From positions 1,488,001-1,552,000 of the forward strand of contig NZ_JACHMQ010000001.1 of the NCBI RefSeq assembly GCF_014208105.1: a stretch of DNA of 64,000 nucleotides. The letters run 5' to 3'. This document shows positions 1 to 8,276 of the stretch, piece after piece; positions within the stretch are counted from its first letter, which is position 1, and each line of letters opens with the position of its first letter. The notes beneath the pieces are model-generated. The model worked only from the letters and a program-made list of their open reading frames with translations, ran no database searches and was not told the origin of the DNA. The stretch comes from Actinomadura coerulea. GTDB lineage: Bacteria; Actinomycetota; Actinomycetes; Streptosporangiales; Streptosporangiaceae. The position numbers and the translations under genes were made by a program.

Positions 1-1391
1 GGATCGCCCACGTGGAGGGCGACGACCTGCTGCCCAGGGCGAAGGAGCTCGGCCTGGCCGACGGCCGCCGCGGAGGGCCGCTCACCGCCAACGCCTACCT
101 GGGCGCCTGGGGGATCGCCGAGTGCCTGCGGGCCGGTGCGGACGTGGTGGTGACCGGCCGCGTCACCGATGCTTCCCTGGTCGTGGGCCCCGCCGCCGCG
201 CACTTCGGCTGGGCGCGCGACGACTGGGACGCGCTCGCGGGCGCGACGGTCGCCGGGCACGTCCTCGAGTGCGGCGCGCAGGCGACCGGCGGCAACTACG
301 CCTTCTTCCAAGAAATCTACAATGTAAAGGCGCCGGGCTTTCCGATCGCCGAGATCCGTGCCGACGGGTCCAGCGTGATCACCAAGCACGACGGAACGGG
401 CGGCGCCGTAACGGCCGAGACCGTGACGGCCCAGCTCCTGTACGAGATCGGCGCGCCGTCCTACGCCGGACCCGACGTGACGACGCGGTTCGACACGATC
501 GCCCTGGCGCAGGACGGGCCCGACCGGGTGCGGATCAGCGGCGTCCGGGGCCTCCCGCCGCCGCCGACCACCAAGGTGTGCCTGAACCACCTCGGCGGCC
601 ACCGCAACGAGATGACCTTCGTTCTCACCGGACTGGACATCGAGGCCAAGGCGGAGCTTGCGAAGGCGCAGCTGGAGGCAGCCTTCGCGGACGCCCGGCC
701 GTCCCGCGTCGAATGGACGCTCATCGGCGCCCCCCGGCCGGACCCGGCCACGCAGGGGGAGGCCACCGCCCTGCTCCGCTGCGCCGTCCTCGACCCGGAC
801 CCGGAGAAGGTCGGCCGCGCGTTCAGCGGCGCCGTCGTGGAACTCGCCCTCGCCGGCTATCCGGGCTTCACCATGACCTCCCCGCCGGGGAAGGGCGGCC
901 CCTACGGCGTCTACACGCCCGCTTACGTCCCGAACGAGGCCGTCGAGCACGTCGCGGTGACCCACGAGGGCGAGCGCGTGACCATCCCGGCCGCGCCTCT
1001 CGTATGCGAACTCGACACCCCCGGCGAGTCTCCACCTGCCGGGGGAGTTCCGCCGGGCGCCGCCGTTCGCGCACCGCTCGGCCGTGTCGCCGGGGCGCGG
1101 AGCGGGGACAAGGGCGGGGACGCCAACATCGGCGTGTGGGCCCGGACCGCCGCGCAGTGGCACTGGCTGGAGCCCTTCCTGACCACCGAAAGGCTTCGCG
1201 AGCTGCTGCCGGAGACCCGCGAGCACACCGTCCGCCGGCATGTCCTGCCGAACCTCCGTGCGGTGAACTTCGTGATCGAAGGGCTGCTGCAGGAGGGTGT
1301 GTCCGCCTCGACCCGGTTCGACCCGCAGGGCAAGGCCCTGGGGGAGTGGCTGCGGTCCCGCCTCGTCGACATCCCGGAGGCAGTCCTGTGA
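1..1391 (+). CDS. AtuA-family (DUF1446) acyclic terpene utilisation protein, 5' end missing
   Basis: The reading frame is open from base 3, so the true start lies upstream of the window and the N-terminus is missing; about 463 residues are visible. The protein resembles the AtuA/DUF1446 family, which accompanies geranyl-CoA-type carboxylases in acyclic terpene and related catabolism but whose chemistry is not firmly known. Near the C-terminus is ARSGDKGGDANIGVWAR, the signature of the AtuA-like C-terminal domain. The stop codon overlaps the GTG start of the carboxyltransferase gene by 4 bp (GTGA), so translation is probably coupled and this is an upstream member of a four-gene operon. The substrate cannot be read from sequence. 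Confidence 0.85.
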   Translation, partial: IAHVEGDDLLPRAKELGLADGRRGGPLTANAYLGAWGIAECLRAGADVVVTGRVTDASLVVGPAAAHFGWARDDWDALAGATVAGHVLECGAQATGGNYAFFQEIYNVKAPGFPIAEIRADGSSVITKHDGTGGAVTAETVTAQLLYEIGAPSYAGPDVTTRFDTIALAQDGPDRVRISGVRGLPPPPTTKVCLNHLGGHRNEMTFVLTGLDIEAKAELAKAQLEAAFADARPSRVEWTLIGAPRPDPATQGEATALLRCAVLDPDPEKVGRAFSGAVVELALAGYPGFTMTSPPGKGGPYGVYTPAYVPNEAVEHVAVTHEGERVTIPAAPLVCELDTPGESPPAGGVPPGAAVRAPLGRVAGARSGDKGGDANIGVWARTAAQWHWLEPFLTTERLRELLPETREHTVRRHVLPNLRAVNFVIEGLLQEGVSASTRFDPQGKALGEWLRSRLVDIPEAVL

Positions 1392-2980
1392 CCCTGAGGA
1401 GCACGCTGGACACGCGGAGCCCGGAGTACCGGGAGCGCCGCGCGGCCATGCTGGAGAAGCTGGCGGCCCTGGACGCCGAGCACGCCAGGGCGCTGGAGGG
1501 AGGCGGCGAGAAGTACGTCGAGCGGCACCGCCGGCGCGGCAAGCTGCTGGCGCGCGAGCGGATCGAGCTGCTGCTCGACCCGGATTCGCCGTTCCTCGAA
1601 CTGAGCCCGCTCGCCGCGTGGGGCAGCGACTTCCCGGTCGGCGCGAGCGTCGTCACCGGCATCGGCGTCGTCGAGGGCGTCGAGTGCATGATCGTGGCGA
1701 ACGACCCGACGGTGCGGGGCGGGTCCAGCAACCCGTGGACGGTGAAGAAGAGCTTCCGGGCGTCCGACATCGCGCTGGAGAACCGGCTGCCCGTCATCAA
1801 CCTGGTCGAGTCGGGCGGCGCTGACCTGCCGACGCAGAAGGAGATCTTCATCCCGGGCGGCCGCATGTTCCGCGACCTCACCCGGCTGTCGGCCGCGGGG
1901 ATCCCCACGATCGCGCTCGTGTTCGGCAACTCCACTGCGGGCGGCGCCTACATTCCGGGCATGTGCGACCACGTCGTCATGGTCAAGGAGCGCGCGAAGG
2001 TGTTCCTCGGGGGGCCGCCGCTGGTGAAGATGGCGACCGGCGAGGAGGCGGGCGACGAGGAGCTCGGCGGCGCCGAGATGCACGCGCGCGCCTCCGGCCT
2101 CGCCGACTACATGGCCGCGGACGAGGCGGACGCGCTGCGCCTCGGGCGCCAGATCGTCGCGAACCTCAACCACCGCAGGCTCGGCCCCGCGCCGGGCCCG
2201 GTCGAGGAACCGCTGTACGACGCCGAGGAGCTGGCCGGGATCGTTCCCGAGGACCTGAAGGTCCCCTTCGATCCGCGCGAGGTCATCGCGCGGATCGCCG
2301 ACGGGTCGCGGTTCGACGAGTTCAAGCCGCTGTACGGGACGAGCCTGGTCACCGGCTGGACGCGCGTCCACGGCTACCCGATCGGGATCCTCGCCAACGC
2401 CCAGGGCGTCCTGTTCGGGGACGAGGCGCAGAAGGCGGCGCAGTTCATCCAGCTCGCCAACCAGAGCGACACCCCGCTGCTCTTCCTGCACAACACGACC
2501 GGCTACATGGTCGGCAGGGAGTACGAGCAGGCGGGGATCATCAAGCACGGCGCGCTGATGATCAACGCGGTGGCCAACAGCGGGGTCCCGCACATCTCGA
2601 TCGTCATGGGCGCCTCGTACGGGGCGGGCAACTACGGCATGTGCGGCCGCGCCTACGACCCGCGGTTCCTGTTCTCGTGGCCGAGCGCCAAGTCGGCGGT
2701 GATGGGGCCGCAGCAGCTCGCGGGAGTGCTGTCCATCGTCGCGCGCCAGGCGACGCAGGCGCGCGGGCAGGCCTACGACGAGGACCAGGACCGCGCGATG
2801 CGGGAGATGGTCGAGGCGCAGATCGAGGCCGAGTCGCTGCCGTTCTTCCTGTCCGGGCGGCTCTACGACGACGGGGTGATCGACCCCCGCGACACCCGGA
2901 CCGTCCTCGGCCTGTGCCTGTCCGTCGTCCACAACGCGCCCGTGCGCGGCGCCGAGGGCTTCGGCGTCTTCCGGATGTGA
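1388..2980 (+). CDS. Acyl-CoA carboxylase carboxyltransferase (beta) subunit
   Basis: This 530-residue protein is a full-length carboxyltransferase of a biotin-dependent acyl-CoA carboxylase. It moves CO2 from carboxybiotin to an acyl-CoA. It has both crotonase-like halves: the N-terminal half carries GNSTAGGAYIPGMCDHVV and the C-terminal half carries GASYGAGNYGMCGRAYDPR, which form the oxyanion holes. The sequence style is closer to the methylcrotonyl/geranyl-CoA carboxylase group than to propionyl-CoA carboxylase. I chose the GTG at 1388 because it overlaps the upstream stop and gives MTLRSTLDTRSPEYRERR, a normal family start; the open frame runs further upstream but only as a shadow of the AtuA-family gene. 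The biotin-carrying partner follows after 10 bp. Confidence 0.93.
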   Translation: MTLRSTLDTRSPEYRERRAAMLEKLAALDAEHARALEGGGEKYVERHRRRGKLLARERIELLLDPDSPFLELSPLAAWGSDFPVGASVVTGIGVVEGVECMIVANDPTVRGGSSNPWTVKKSFRASDIALENRLPVINLVESGGADLPTQKEIFIPGGRMFRDLTRLSAAGIPTIALVFGNSTAGGAYIPGMCDHVVMVKERAKVFLGGPPLVKMATGEEAGDEELGGAEMHARASGLADYMAADEADALRLGRQIVANLNHRRLGPAPGPVEEPLYDAEELAGIVPEDLKVPFDPREVIARIADGSRFDEFKPLYGTSLVTGWTRVHGYPIGILANAQGVLFGDEAQKAAQFIQLANQSDTPLLFLHNTTGYMVGREYEQAGIIKHGALMINAVANSGVPHISIVMGASYGAGNYGMCGRAYDPRFLFSWPSAKSAVMGPQQLAGVLSIVARQATQARGQAYDEDQDRAMREMVEAQIEAESLPFFLSGRLYDDGVIDPRDTRTVLGLCLSVVHNAPVRGAEGFGVFRM

Positions 2981-2990
2981 GTGTCGAACA

Positions 2991-4952
2991 ATGATCAACA
3001 GAGTACTGGTCGCCAACCGCGGCGAGATCGCCCGCCGCGTCCTGCGGGCCTGCCGGGACCTCGGCGTCGGGACGGTCGCCGTCCACTCCGACCCCGACGC
3101 CGCCGCGCCGCACGTCCGGGAGGCGGACGTCGCCGGGCGGCTGCCCGGCGCGTCCCCGGCGGAGACCTACCTGTCGGTGGAGCGGCTCCTCGCCGTGGCG
3201 AAGCGCGCCGGGGCCGACGCCGTCCACCCGGGCTACGGGTTCCTGTCGGAGAACGCGGACTTCGCGCGGGCGGTCGCCGACGCCGGCCTGACCTGGATCG
3301 GCCCGCCCCCCGAGGCGATCGCCGCGATGGGTTCCAAGATCGAGGCGAAGAAGCTGATGGCCGCGGCCGACGTCCCGGTGCTGCCCGAGATCGATCCCGC
3401 CCGGGTCGGGGACGCCGACCTGCCGCTGCTGGTCAAGGCGTCCGCGGGCGGCGGCGGGCGCGGCATGCGCGTCGTCCGGACGCCCGAGGAGCTGCGGGAC
3501 GCCGTCGCGGGGGCGCGCCGGGAGGCGGAGTCGGCGTTCGGCGACCCAACCGTGTTCTGCGAGCCGCTGCTGGAGGACGCCCGCCACATCGAGGTGCAGA
3601 TCCTCGCCGACGCGCACGGGACGGTCTGGACGCTCGGCGAGCGCGAGTGCTCGATCCAGCGCCGCCACCAGAAGATCATCGAGGAGGCGCCGTCCCCTGC
3701 CGTCGGCCCCGAGCTGCGCGCGCGGCTGTGCGGGGCGGCGGCGAGCGCCGCCCGCGCCATCGGGTACGCCGGCGCGGGCACGGTCGAGTTCATGCTGGCG
3801 CGCGACGGCCGCTTCTACTTCCTGGAGGTCAACACCCGGCTCCAGGTCGAGCACCCGGTCACCGAGTGCGTGTACGGGGTGGACCTCGTCCGGCTGCAGA
3901 TCGAGGTCGCCGAGGGCGCCCGCCTTCCGGCCGCGCCGCCGGAACCGCGCGGCCACGCCGTCGAGGTGCGCCTCTACGCCGAGGACCCCGCACAGGACTG
4001 GCGGCCCGCCAGCGGGACGCTGCACACCTTCGAGGTGCCGGATGCCGACGCCGAGTTCGCCGTTCCGGCGGCGTACGGGCTGCGGCTGGACAGCGGCGTG
4101 GAGAGCGGCTCCGAGGTCGGCGTCCACTACGACCCGATGCTCGCCAAGGTGATCGCGTGGGCGCCGTCCCGGGCGGCCGCCGCGCGCCGGCTGGCGGCGG
4201 CGCTGCGCGGCGCCCGCATCCACGGCCTCACCACCAACCGCGACCTGCTCGTCCGGATCCTGGAGGAGCCGGGCTTCCTGGACGGCGCCACCGACACCGG
4301 ATACCTCGACCGCGTCGGCCTGGACACCCTGGCCGCGCCGCTGGCGGACGAGGCGGCGGTCCGGGTCAGCGCGCTGGCGGCCGCGCTCGCGCAGGCGGCC
4401 GCGAGCCGGGCGGGCGCCGCGGTGCTCGGCGGGCTCCCGTCGGGCTGGCGCAACGTGCGGTCCCAGCCGCAGCGCCGGACGTTCCAGGGGCCCGGCGGCC
4501 CGGTGGACGTCGACTACCGGCTGGACAGGAACGGCCTGACCTCCGAGCTGTGCCCGGGAACGTCGCTGCTGTCCGCCGCGCCGGACGGCGTCGTCCTCGA
4601 CCACGACGGCCTCCGCGAGACCTTCACCGTGACCGCCGCCGGGGACGCGGTGCACGTCGACTCCCGCCTCGGCCCGGTCACGCTCGTCGCCGTCCCGCGG
4701 TTCGCCGACCCGAGCGGGCGGATCGCCCCGGGCTCCCTCCTGGCCCCCATGCCCGGCACCGTCGTCCGCGTCGAGACCGAGCCGGGCGCGGAGGTCGCCG
4801 AAGGGCGGACCCTCGTCGTCCTGGAGGCGATGAAGATGGAGCACCGCATCGCCGCGCCGTCCGCCGGGACGGTCGCCGAACTGAACGTCACCGCGGGGCA
4901 GCAGGTCGAGTCCGGCGCCGTCCTCGCCGTCATCGAAGGGACCCCCGAATGA
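2991..4952 (+). CDS. Acyl-CoA carboxylase alpha subunit (biotin carboxylase plus biotin carrier)
   Basis: This 653-residue protein carboxylates biotin with ATP and bicarbonate and carries the carboxybiotin. The N-terminus (VLVANRGEIARR) starts the biotin carboxylase fold. A glycine-rich ATP-grasp loop (KASAGGGGRGMR) lies near residues 145-160 and EVNTRLQVEHPVTE near 280. The C-terminus is a biotinyl domain with EAMKMEH; the lysine to be biotinylated is Lys615. The ATG at 2991 follows the beta subunit closely, and the stop overlaps the dehydrogenase start by 4 bp (ATGA). The order beta, alpha, dehydrogenase beside an AtuA-family gene resembles atu/liu clusters. The acyl-CoA is probably branched and unsaturated, but this is inference. 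Confidence 0.94.
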   Translation: MINRVLVANRGEIARRVLRACRDLGVGTVAVHSDPDAAAPHVREADVAGRLPGASPAETYLSVERLLAVAKRAGADAVHPGYGFLSENADFARAVADAGLTWIGPPPEAIAAMGSKIEAKKLMAAADVPVLPEIDPARVGDADLPLLVKASAGGGGRGMRVVRTPEELRDAVAGARREAESAFGDPTVFCEPLLEDARHIEVQILADAHGTVWTLGERECSIQRRHQKIIEEAPSPAVGPELRARLCGAAASAARAIGYAGAGTVEFMLARDGRFYFLEVNTRLQVEHPVTECVYGVDLVRLQIEVAEGARLPAAPPEPRGHAVEVRLYAEDPAQDWRPASGTLHTFEVPDADAEFAVPAAYGLRLDSGVESGSEVGVHYDPMLAKVIAWAPSRAAAARRLAAALRGARIHGLTTNRDLLVRILEEPGFLDGATDTGYLDRVGLDTLAAPLADEAAVRVSALAAALAQAAASRAGAAVLGGLPSGWRNVRSQPQRRTFQGPGGPVDVDYRLDRNGLTSELCPGTSLLSAAPDGVVLDHDGLRETFTVTAAGDAVHVDSRLGPVTLVAVPRFADPSGRIAPGSLLAPMPGTVVRVETEPGAEVAEGRTLVVLEAMKMEHRIAAPSAGTVAELNVTAGQQVESGAVLAVIEGTPE

Positions 4953-6103
4953 GCTTCGTCGAGACCGAGGAGCGGCGGGCCCTGCGCGCCGCGGTCGCCG
5001 AACTGGGCGGCAAGTACGGCTCCTCCTACTACGTGGAGAAGGCCAGGTCCGGGGAGAAGACCGACGAGCTGTGGGCCGATGCCGGGCGGCTCGGCTACCT
5101 GGGCGTCAACGTGCCGGAGGAGTACGGCGGCGGAGGCGGGGGCATCGGCGACCTCGCCGCCGTGTGCGAGGAGCTGGCCGCCGCGGGCTGCCCGCTGCTG
5201 CTCATGGTCGTGTCCCCGGCGATCTGCGCGACGATCATCGCCCGGTCCGGCACCGGGGACCAGAAGAAGCACTGGCTGCCGCGCTTCGCCGACGGCTCGG
5301 TGAAGATGGCGTTCGCCATCACCGAGCCCGACGCCGGCTCCAACGCGCACCGCATCACCACCACGGCGCGCCGCGACGGCGACGGGTGGGTGCTGAACGG
5401 GCAGAAGACGTTCATCTCCGGCGTGGACGAGTCGGACGCCGTGCTGTTCGTCTCCCGCACGCAGGACCAGAAGGGCAACCTGCGGCCGTCGCTGTTCATC
5501 GTCCCGACCACCGCGCCCGGCTTCACCTTCACCCCCATCGACATGGAGATCGTGTCGCCGGAGAAGCAGTTCGTCTGCCACCTCGACGACGTCCGGCTGC
5601 CCTACGACGCGCTCGTCGGCGACGAGGACGGCGGCCTCCTCCAGCTGTTCGCGGGCCTCAACCCCGAGCGCATCATGGCCGCCGCGATGGGCGCCGGGAT
5701 CGGCCGCCTCGCGCTCGGCAAGGCGATCGGCTACGCCGGGTCCCGGCAGGTGTTCAGGACGCCGATCGGCGCGCACCAGGGCATCGCGCACCCGCTCGCC
5801 GCCGCCAAGATCGAGCTGGAGCTGGCCCGGCTGATGGGGCAGAAGGCCGCCTGGCTCTACGACGAGGGCGACGACACCGGCGCCGGCGAGGCCGCGAACA
5901 TGGCCAAGTACGCCACCGCCGAGGCCGCGATCCACTGCGTCGACCAGGCCATCCAGACCCACGGCGGCAACGGCCTCACCACCGAGTACGGCGTCGGGAT
6001 GCTCGCGGGGGTCGTCCGGCTCATGCGCATCGCCCCGGTCAGCCGCGAGATGATCCTGAACTACGTCGCGCAGCACTCCCTGGGGCTGCCCAAGTCCTAC
6101 TGA
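4949..6103 (+). CDS. Acyl-CoA dehydrogenase (citronellyl/isovaleryl-type)
   Basis: This 384-residue FAD enzyme introduces an alpha,beta double bond into an acyl-CoA, making the substrate the adjacent carboxylase would need. It shows the usual three domains with AFAITEPDAGSNAHRI (about 122-137) contacting FAD and substrate, and THGGNGLTTEYG near the C-terminus. The common C-terminal catalytic Glu motif (EGT) is absent; the region reads RIAPVSREM. A glutamate at residue 240 in NPERIMAAAMG lies where isovaleryl-CoA and long-chain acyl-CoA dehydrogenases carry their base, so Glu240 is the probable catalytic residue (inference from family alignment). The ATG overlaps the alpha-subunit stop by 4 bp. 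It is the last gene of the operon. Confidence 0.92.
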   Translation: MSFVETEERRALRAAVAELGGKYGSSYYVEKARSGEKTDELWADAGRLGYLGVNVPEEYGGGGGGIGDLAAVCEELAAAGCPLLLMVVSPAICATIIARSGTGDQKKHWLPRFADGSVKMAFAITEPDAGSNAHRITTTARRDGDGWVLNGQKTFISGVDESDAVLFVSRTQDQKGNLRPSLFIVPTTAPGFTFTPIDMEIVSPEKQFVCHLDDVRLPYDALVGDEDGGLLQLFAGLNPERIMAAAMGAGIGRLALGKAIGYAGSRQVFRTPIGAHQGIAHPLAAAKIELELARLMGQKAAWLYDEGDDTGAGEAANMAKYATAEAAIHCVDQAIQTHGGNGLTTEYGVGMLAGVVRLMRIAPVSREMILNYVAQHSLGLPKSY

Positions 6104-6196
6104 CCGGTCCGGTGGCGGCGGCGGGGCCGGGCGGCCTAGACTCCTGCCGTTCCCGCGCTTTGATCAAAAATGAAGATCGCGACCAGAGGGACTCAC

Positions 6197-7312
6197 GTGT
6201 ACGGTCCGCCGCCCGTTCCACCGCCCGCCGCCGAGCCCGTCCCGTCCGCGCCGCCGCCCGCCGCCGCCCCGCGCGGCCGCCGCCTGGCGGCCTGGGGCAT
6301 CGACACCGCCCTCCTCGCCGGCGCCGCGATCCTGCTCGGCATGATGACGTGGGGACGGCTGAACGGCCTCCTCGGGGACGGCCTCTGGGGCGACGCGCTG
6401 TCGGCGGCGGGCGGGCTCCTGCTGTCCGGCGGCGACGTCCGGCAGGCCGCCGAGAACTTCGGCACGGGCATCTGGAACACGGCCGTCAGCGCCGTCGAGC
6501 AGGCGCTGCTCCTGCTCATCCTGATCGAGTTCCTGCACCAGTTCGCGGGGCAGGCCTTCGCCGGCCGGACCGTCGGCAAGGCCGTGCTCGACCTGCGCGT
6601 GGAGAACGCCAGGTCCGCCAAGTCCAGGGCGCTGCGCCGTTCCCTGGTGACCACGGCGGGCGGCACCGGCCTGTACTGCACCGCGTGGATCCTTCTCCTG
6701 CACGGGCTCTTCCTCCTGTCCCTCGTCACGTGGCTGGCCGCCGTCGCGGTGTTCCTGGCCAACAGCGCGCCGACCCTCGTCGGCGCCCGCCGCCGGGCCC
6801 TCGCCGACCTCCTGGCGGGGACGTCCCTCGTCCGCGCGGACGGCTACCGCCGCGCCGCCGAGGCCGCGCGGACGGGCGCCGTCATGGCCTGGGACGGCAC
6901 GCACGCGGCCGGCCAGATCGCGGGACAGGCCGTCCGTGACAACGCCGCCCGCATCGCGCAGGCCGAATCGATGCAGCGTGCCCTCCAGTCGGAGCGTGCC
7001 CGGCAGATGCAGGAGCTCGGCCGGCGGTCCGCCGCCCGCATGCAGGACGCGATGCAGAGCGAACGGGCGCAGCAGGTCGGCGACGCGGGCAAGCGCGTCG
7101 GAGGACGGCTCAGGAACGCCTACCAGGATCGCCGGGCCGCCCGCCGGCAGCCGCTGCCTCCACCGCAGGAGCAGCCCGCGCTCCCGCCGCCCGCACCCCA
7201 CTACGACCCCTACGCGCAGCCCGGGCAGTACATTCCGCCCGGCCAGCACATCCAGCCCGGCCAGCCTGGCCGGTACGAGCCGCCGCCGCAGTACATGCCG
7301 CCGCAGCAGTAG
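6197..7312 (+). CDS. RDD-family membrane protein with long charged, proline-rich tail
   Basis: The 371-residue protein starts with a Pro/Ala-rich cytoplasmic stretch. An RDD domain (RRLAAWGIDTALLAGAAI) follows, with several hydrophobic segments to about residue 200. RDD proteins are poorly defined membrane proteins, some linked to ion transport. The last 170 residues are unusual. A helical Gln/Arg/Glu-rich part contains a near-repeat (MQRALQSERARQMQELG then MQDAMQSERAQQVGDAG), followed by a Pro/Gln/Tyr-rich end (GQYIPPGQHIQPGQPG). The GTG at 6197 has AGAGGG six bases upstream and is preferred over the in-frame ATG at 6170. No operon partner is evident and function is unknown. Confidence 0.7.
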   Translation: MYGPPPVPPPAAEPVPSAPPPAAAPRGRRLAAWGIDTALLAGAAILLGMMTWGRLNGLLGDGLWGDALSAAGGLLLSGGDVRQAAENFGTGIWNTAVSAVEQALLLLILIEFLHQFAGQAFAGRTVGKAVLDLRVENARSAKSRALRRSLVTTAGGTGLYCTAWILLLHGLFLLSLVTWLAAVAVFLANSAPTLVGARRRALADLLAGTSLVRADGYRRAAEAARTGAVMAWDGTHAAGQIAGQAVRDNAARIAQAESMQRALQSERARQMQELGRRSAARMQDAMQSERAQQVGDAGKRVGGRLRNAYQDRRAARRQPLPPPQEQPALPPPAPHYDPYAQPGQYIPPGQHIQPGQPGRYEPPPQYMPPQQ

Positions 7313-7452
7313 TCACCGAGGGCCCCGGAACTGCCGAAGTCCTACTGAATCACCCAACTCCGTCCTTTGCTCACTGTTAGCAGTCATTACGTTACATAGG
7401 GCAAGTGGCGGGGAGTATCGCTACGCAAGTACCGGATGCCGGAGCGAAAGGG

Positions 7453-7638
7453 ATGATCATGAAGAGGTGTCTAGCGGTTCTGGTTCTCGCCGCCGGGACG
7501 ACGGTGGCCGGGATGACCGGCCTGTCCGCCACGGCGTCGGCCGCCACGGCGTCCGGCGAGCCGATGAAGGGCCACGACCACCACTGCTGCTGTGAGCACA
7601 ACGTCAACAAGAACGTGAACATCAACATCAACGGCTGA
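7453..7638 (+). CDS. Small secreted His/Cys/Asn-rich peptide
   Basis: This 61-residue ORF begins MIMKRCLAVLVLAAG, a basic start followed by a hydrophobic core and ending SATASA at about residue 30, a good Sec signal peptide with an Ala-X-Ala cleavage site. The predicted mature peptide is about 31 residues. It holds GHDHHCCCEH (40-49), with four His, three adjacent Cys, one Asp and one Glu, then NVNKNVNINING (50-61), an alternating Asn/aliphatic tail. The first part could bind a metal; the second resembles short beta or amyloid-like strands. Both ideas are inference. GGAG and AAAGGG sites precede the two possible ATGs (7453, 7459). A perfect hairpin follows the stop, supporting a real monocistronic gene. 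I do not recognise a family. Confidence 0.65.
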   Translation: MIMKRCLAVLVLAAGTTVAGMTGLSATASAATASGEPMKGHDHHCCCEHNVNKNVNINING

Positions 7639-7676
7639 CGGCCGTTCCCGTCCGGCGGTCCTCCGCCGGGCGGCCA

Positions 7677-7706
7677 TCTGGCGGAGACCGCGCGGTCTCC
7701 GCCAGA
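7677..7706. terminator. Bidirectional hairpin terminator
   Basis: A perfect 13-bp stem, TCTGGCGGAGACC with its complement and a GCGC loop, sits 38 bp after the small peptide stop and 3 bp from the stop of the convergent P-loop gene. There is no T-run. It could end transcription in both directions. Confidence 0.6.
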
Positions 7707-7709
7707 CCG

Positions 7710-8276
7710 TCACTCGGCCAGGGCGTCCAACTGCGCCTCCAGCGGCACGGGCGCGCCGAGGCGGTTGTCCACGGCCGTGTGGGGCACCGGGGGCGGCGTG
7801 CCGGGCAGCATCCGGGCGACGAAGGCGTCGAACGCCGCCAGTTTGCCGGTGTCGCGGGGCGAGCCCCGCCGCTCCAGCCGGTGCCGGAGAGTCTCGGGGT
7901 CCGTCCGGATCCAGACGAGACGCACCGGCGGCCCGCCCAGGCTCGCGACCCACTCGGTCCAGCGCGCCACGTCCCGGATGTGGCCGGTGAACGGGCCGCT
8001 CAGCAGCACCGGGCAGCCGTGCGACCGGATCTCCCGCGCCGTGGCGGTCATCCCCGCGTACTCGTACGGCTTGACGTGCTCGTCGTACCAGGGGCCCTCG
8101 CGCTCGCCCGGATCGCGGGAGGACGCCGCGAGCGTCGCCTCCACGAACGGCCCGAACATCGTGTCCTTGTCCAGCAGCGCCGGCACGGGACGCAGCCGCC
8201 GCAGCAGCAGGTCCGAGACCGTGGTCTTGCCGGAGCCGGGCGGCCCCGCCACCACCCAGGCCGGGGCGGGCGTCAC
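7710..8276 (-). CDS. P-loop AAA/kinase-like ATPase
   Basis: This 188-residue cytoplasmic protein has an N-terminal Walker A motif, AGPPGSGKTTVSD (about residues 9-21), in the small nucleoside/shikimate-kinase-like fold. An acidic LLDKDTMFG follows, and a later RHRLERRGSPRD resembles the lid of small-molecule kinases. Its phosphoryl acceptor is unknown. The GTG start overlaps the stop of the upstream enolase-superfamily gene by 4 bp, so the two are translated together and may act in one pathway. The frame continues upstream into the enolase gene in a shadow phase, so the start was set at the overlap, which leaves the Walker A motif close to the N-terminus as is normal. Confidence 0.75.
   Translation of the reverse strand: MTPAPAWVVAGPPGSGKTTVSDLLLRRLRPVPALLDKDTMFGPFVEATLAASSRDPGEREGPWYDEHVKPYEYAGMTATAREIRSHGCPVLLSGPFTGHIRDVARWTEWVASLGGPPVRLVWIRTDPETLRHRLERRGSPRDTGKLAAFDAFVARMLPGTPPPVPHTAVDNRLGAPVPLEAQLDALAE

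Noticed and set aside
122..1387. Upstream extension of the carboxyltransferase frame
   Set aside because: The extension is Arg/Pro-rich and overlaps the AtuA-family gene; the GTG at the 4-bp overlap gives the family start.
2604..4844. Long minus-strand open frame (about 746 codons) opposite the carboxylase genes
   Set aside because: It is a GC-rich shadow: repetitive Arg/Gly/Asp-rich sequence, no family motif, and opposite well-recognised genes.
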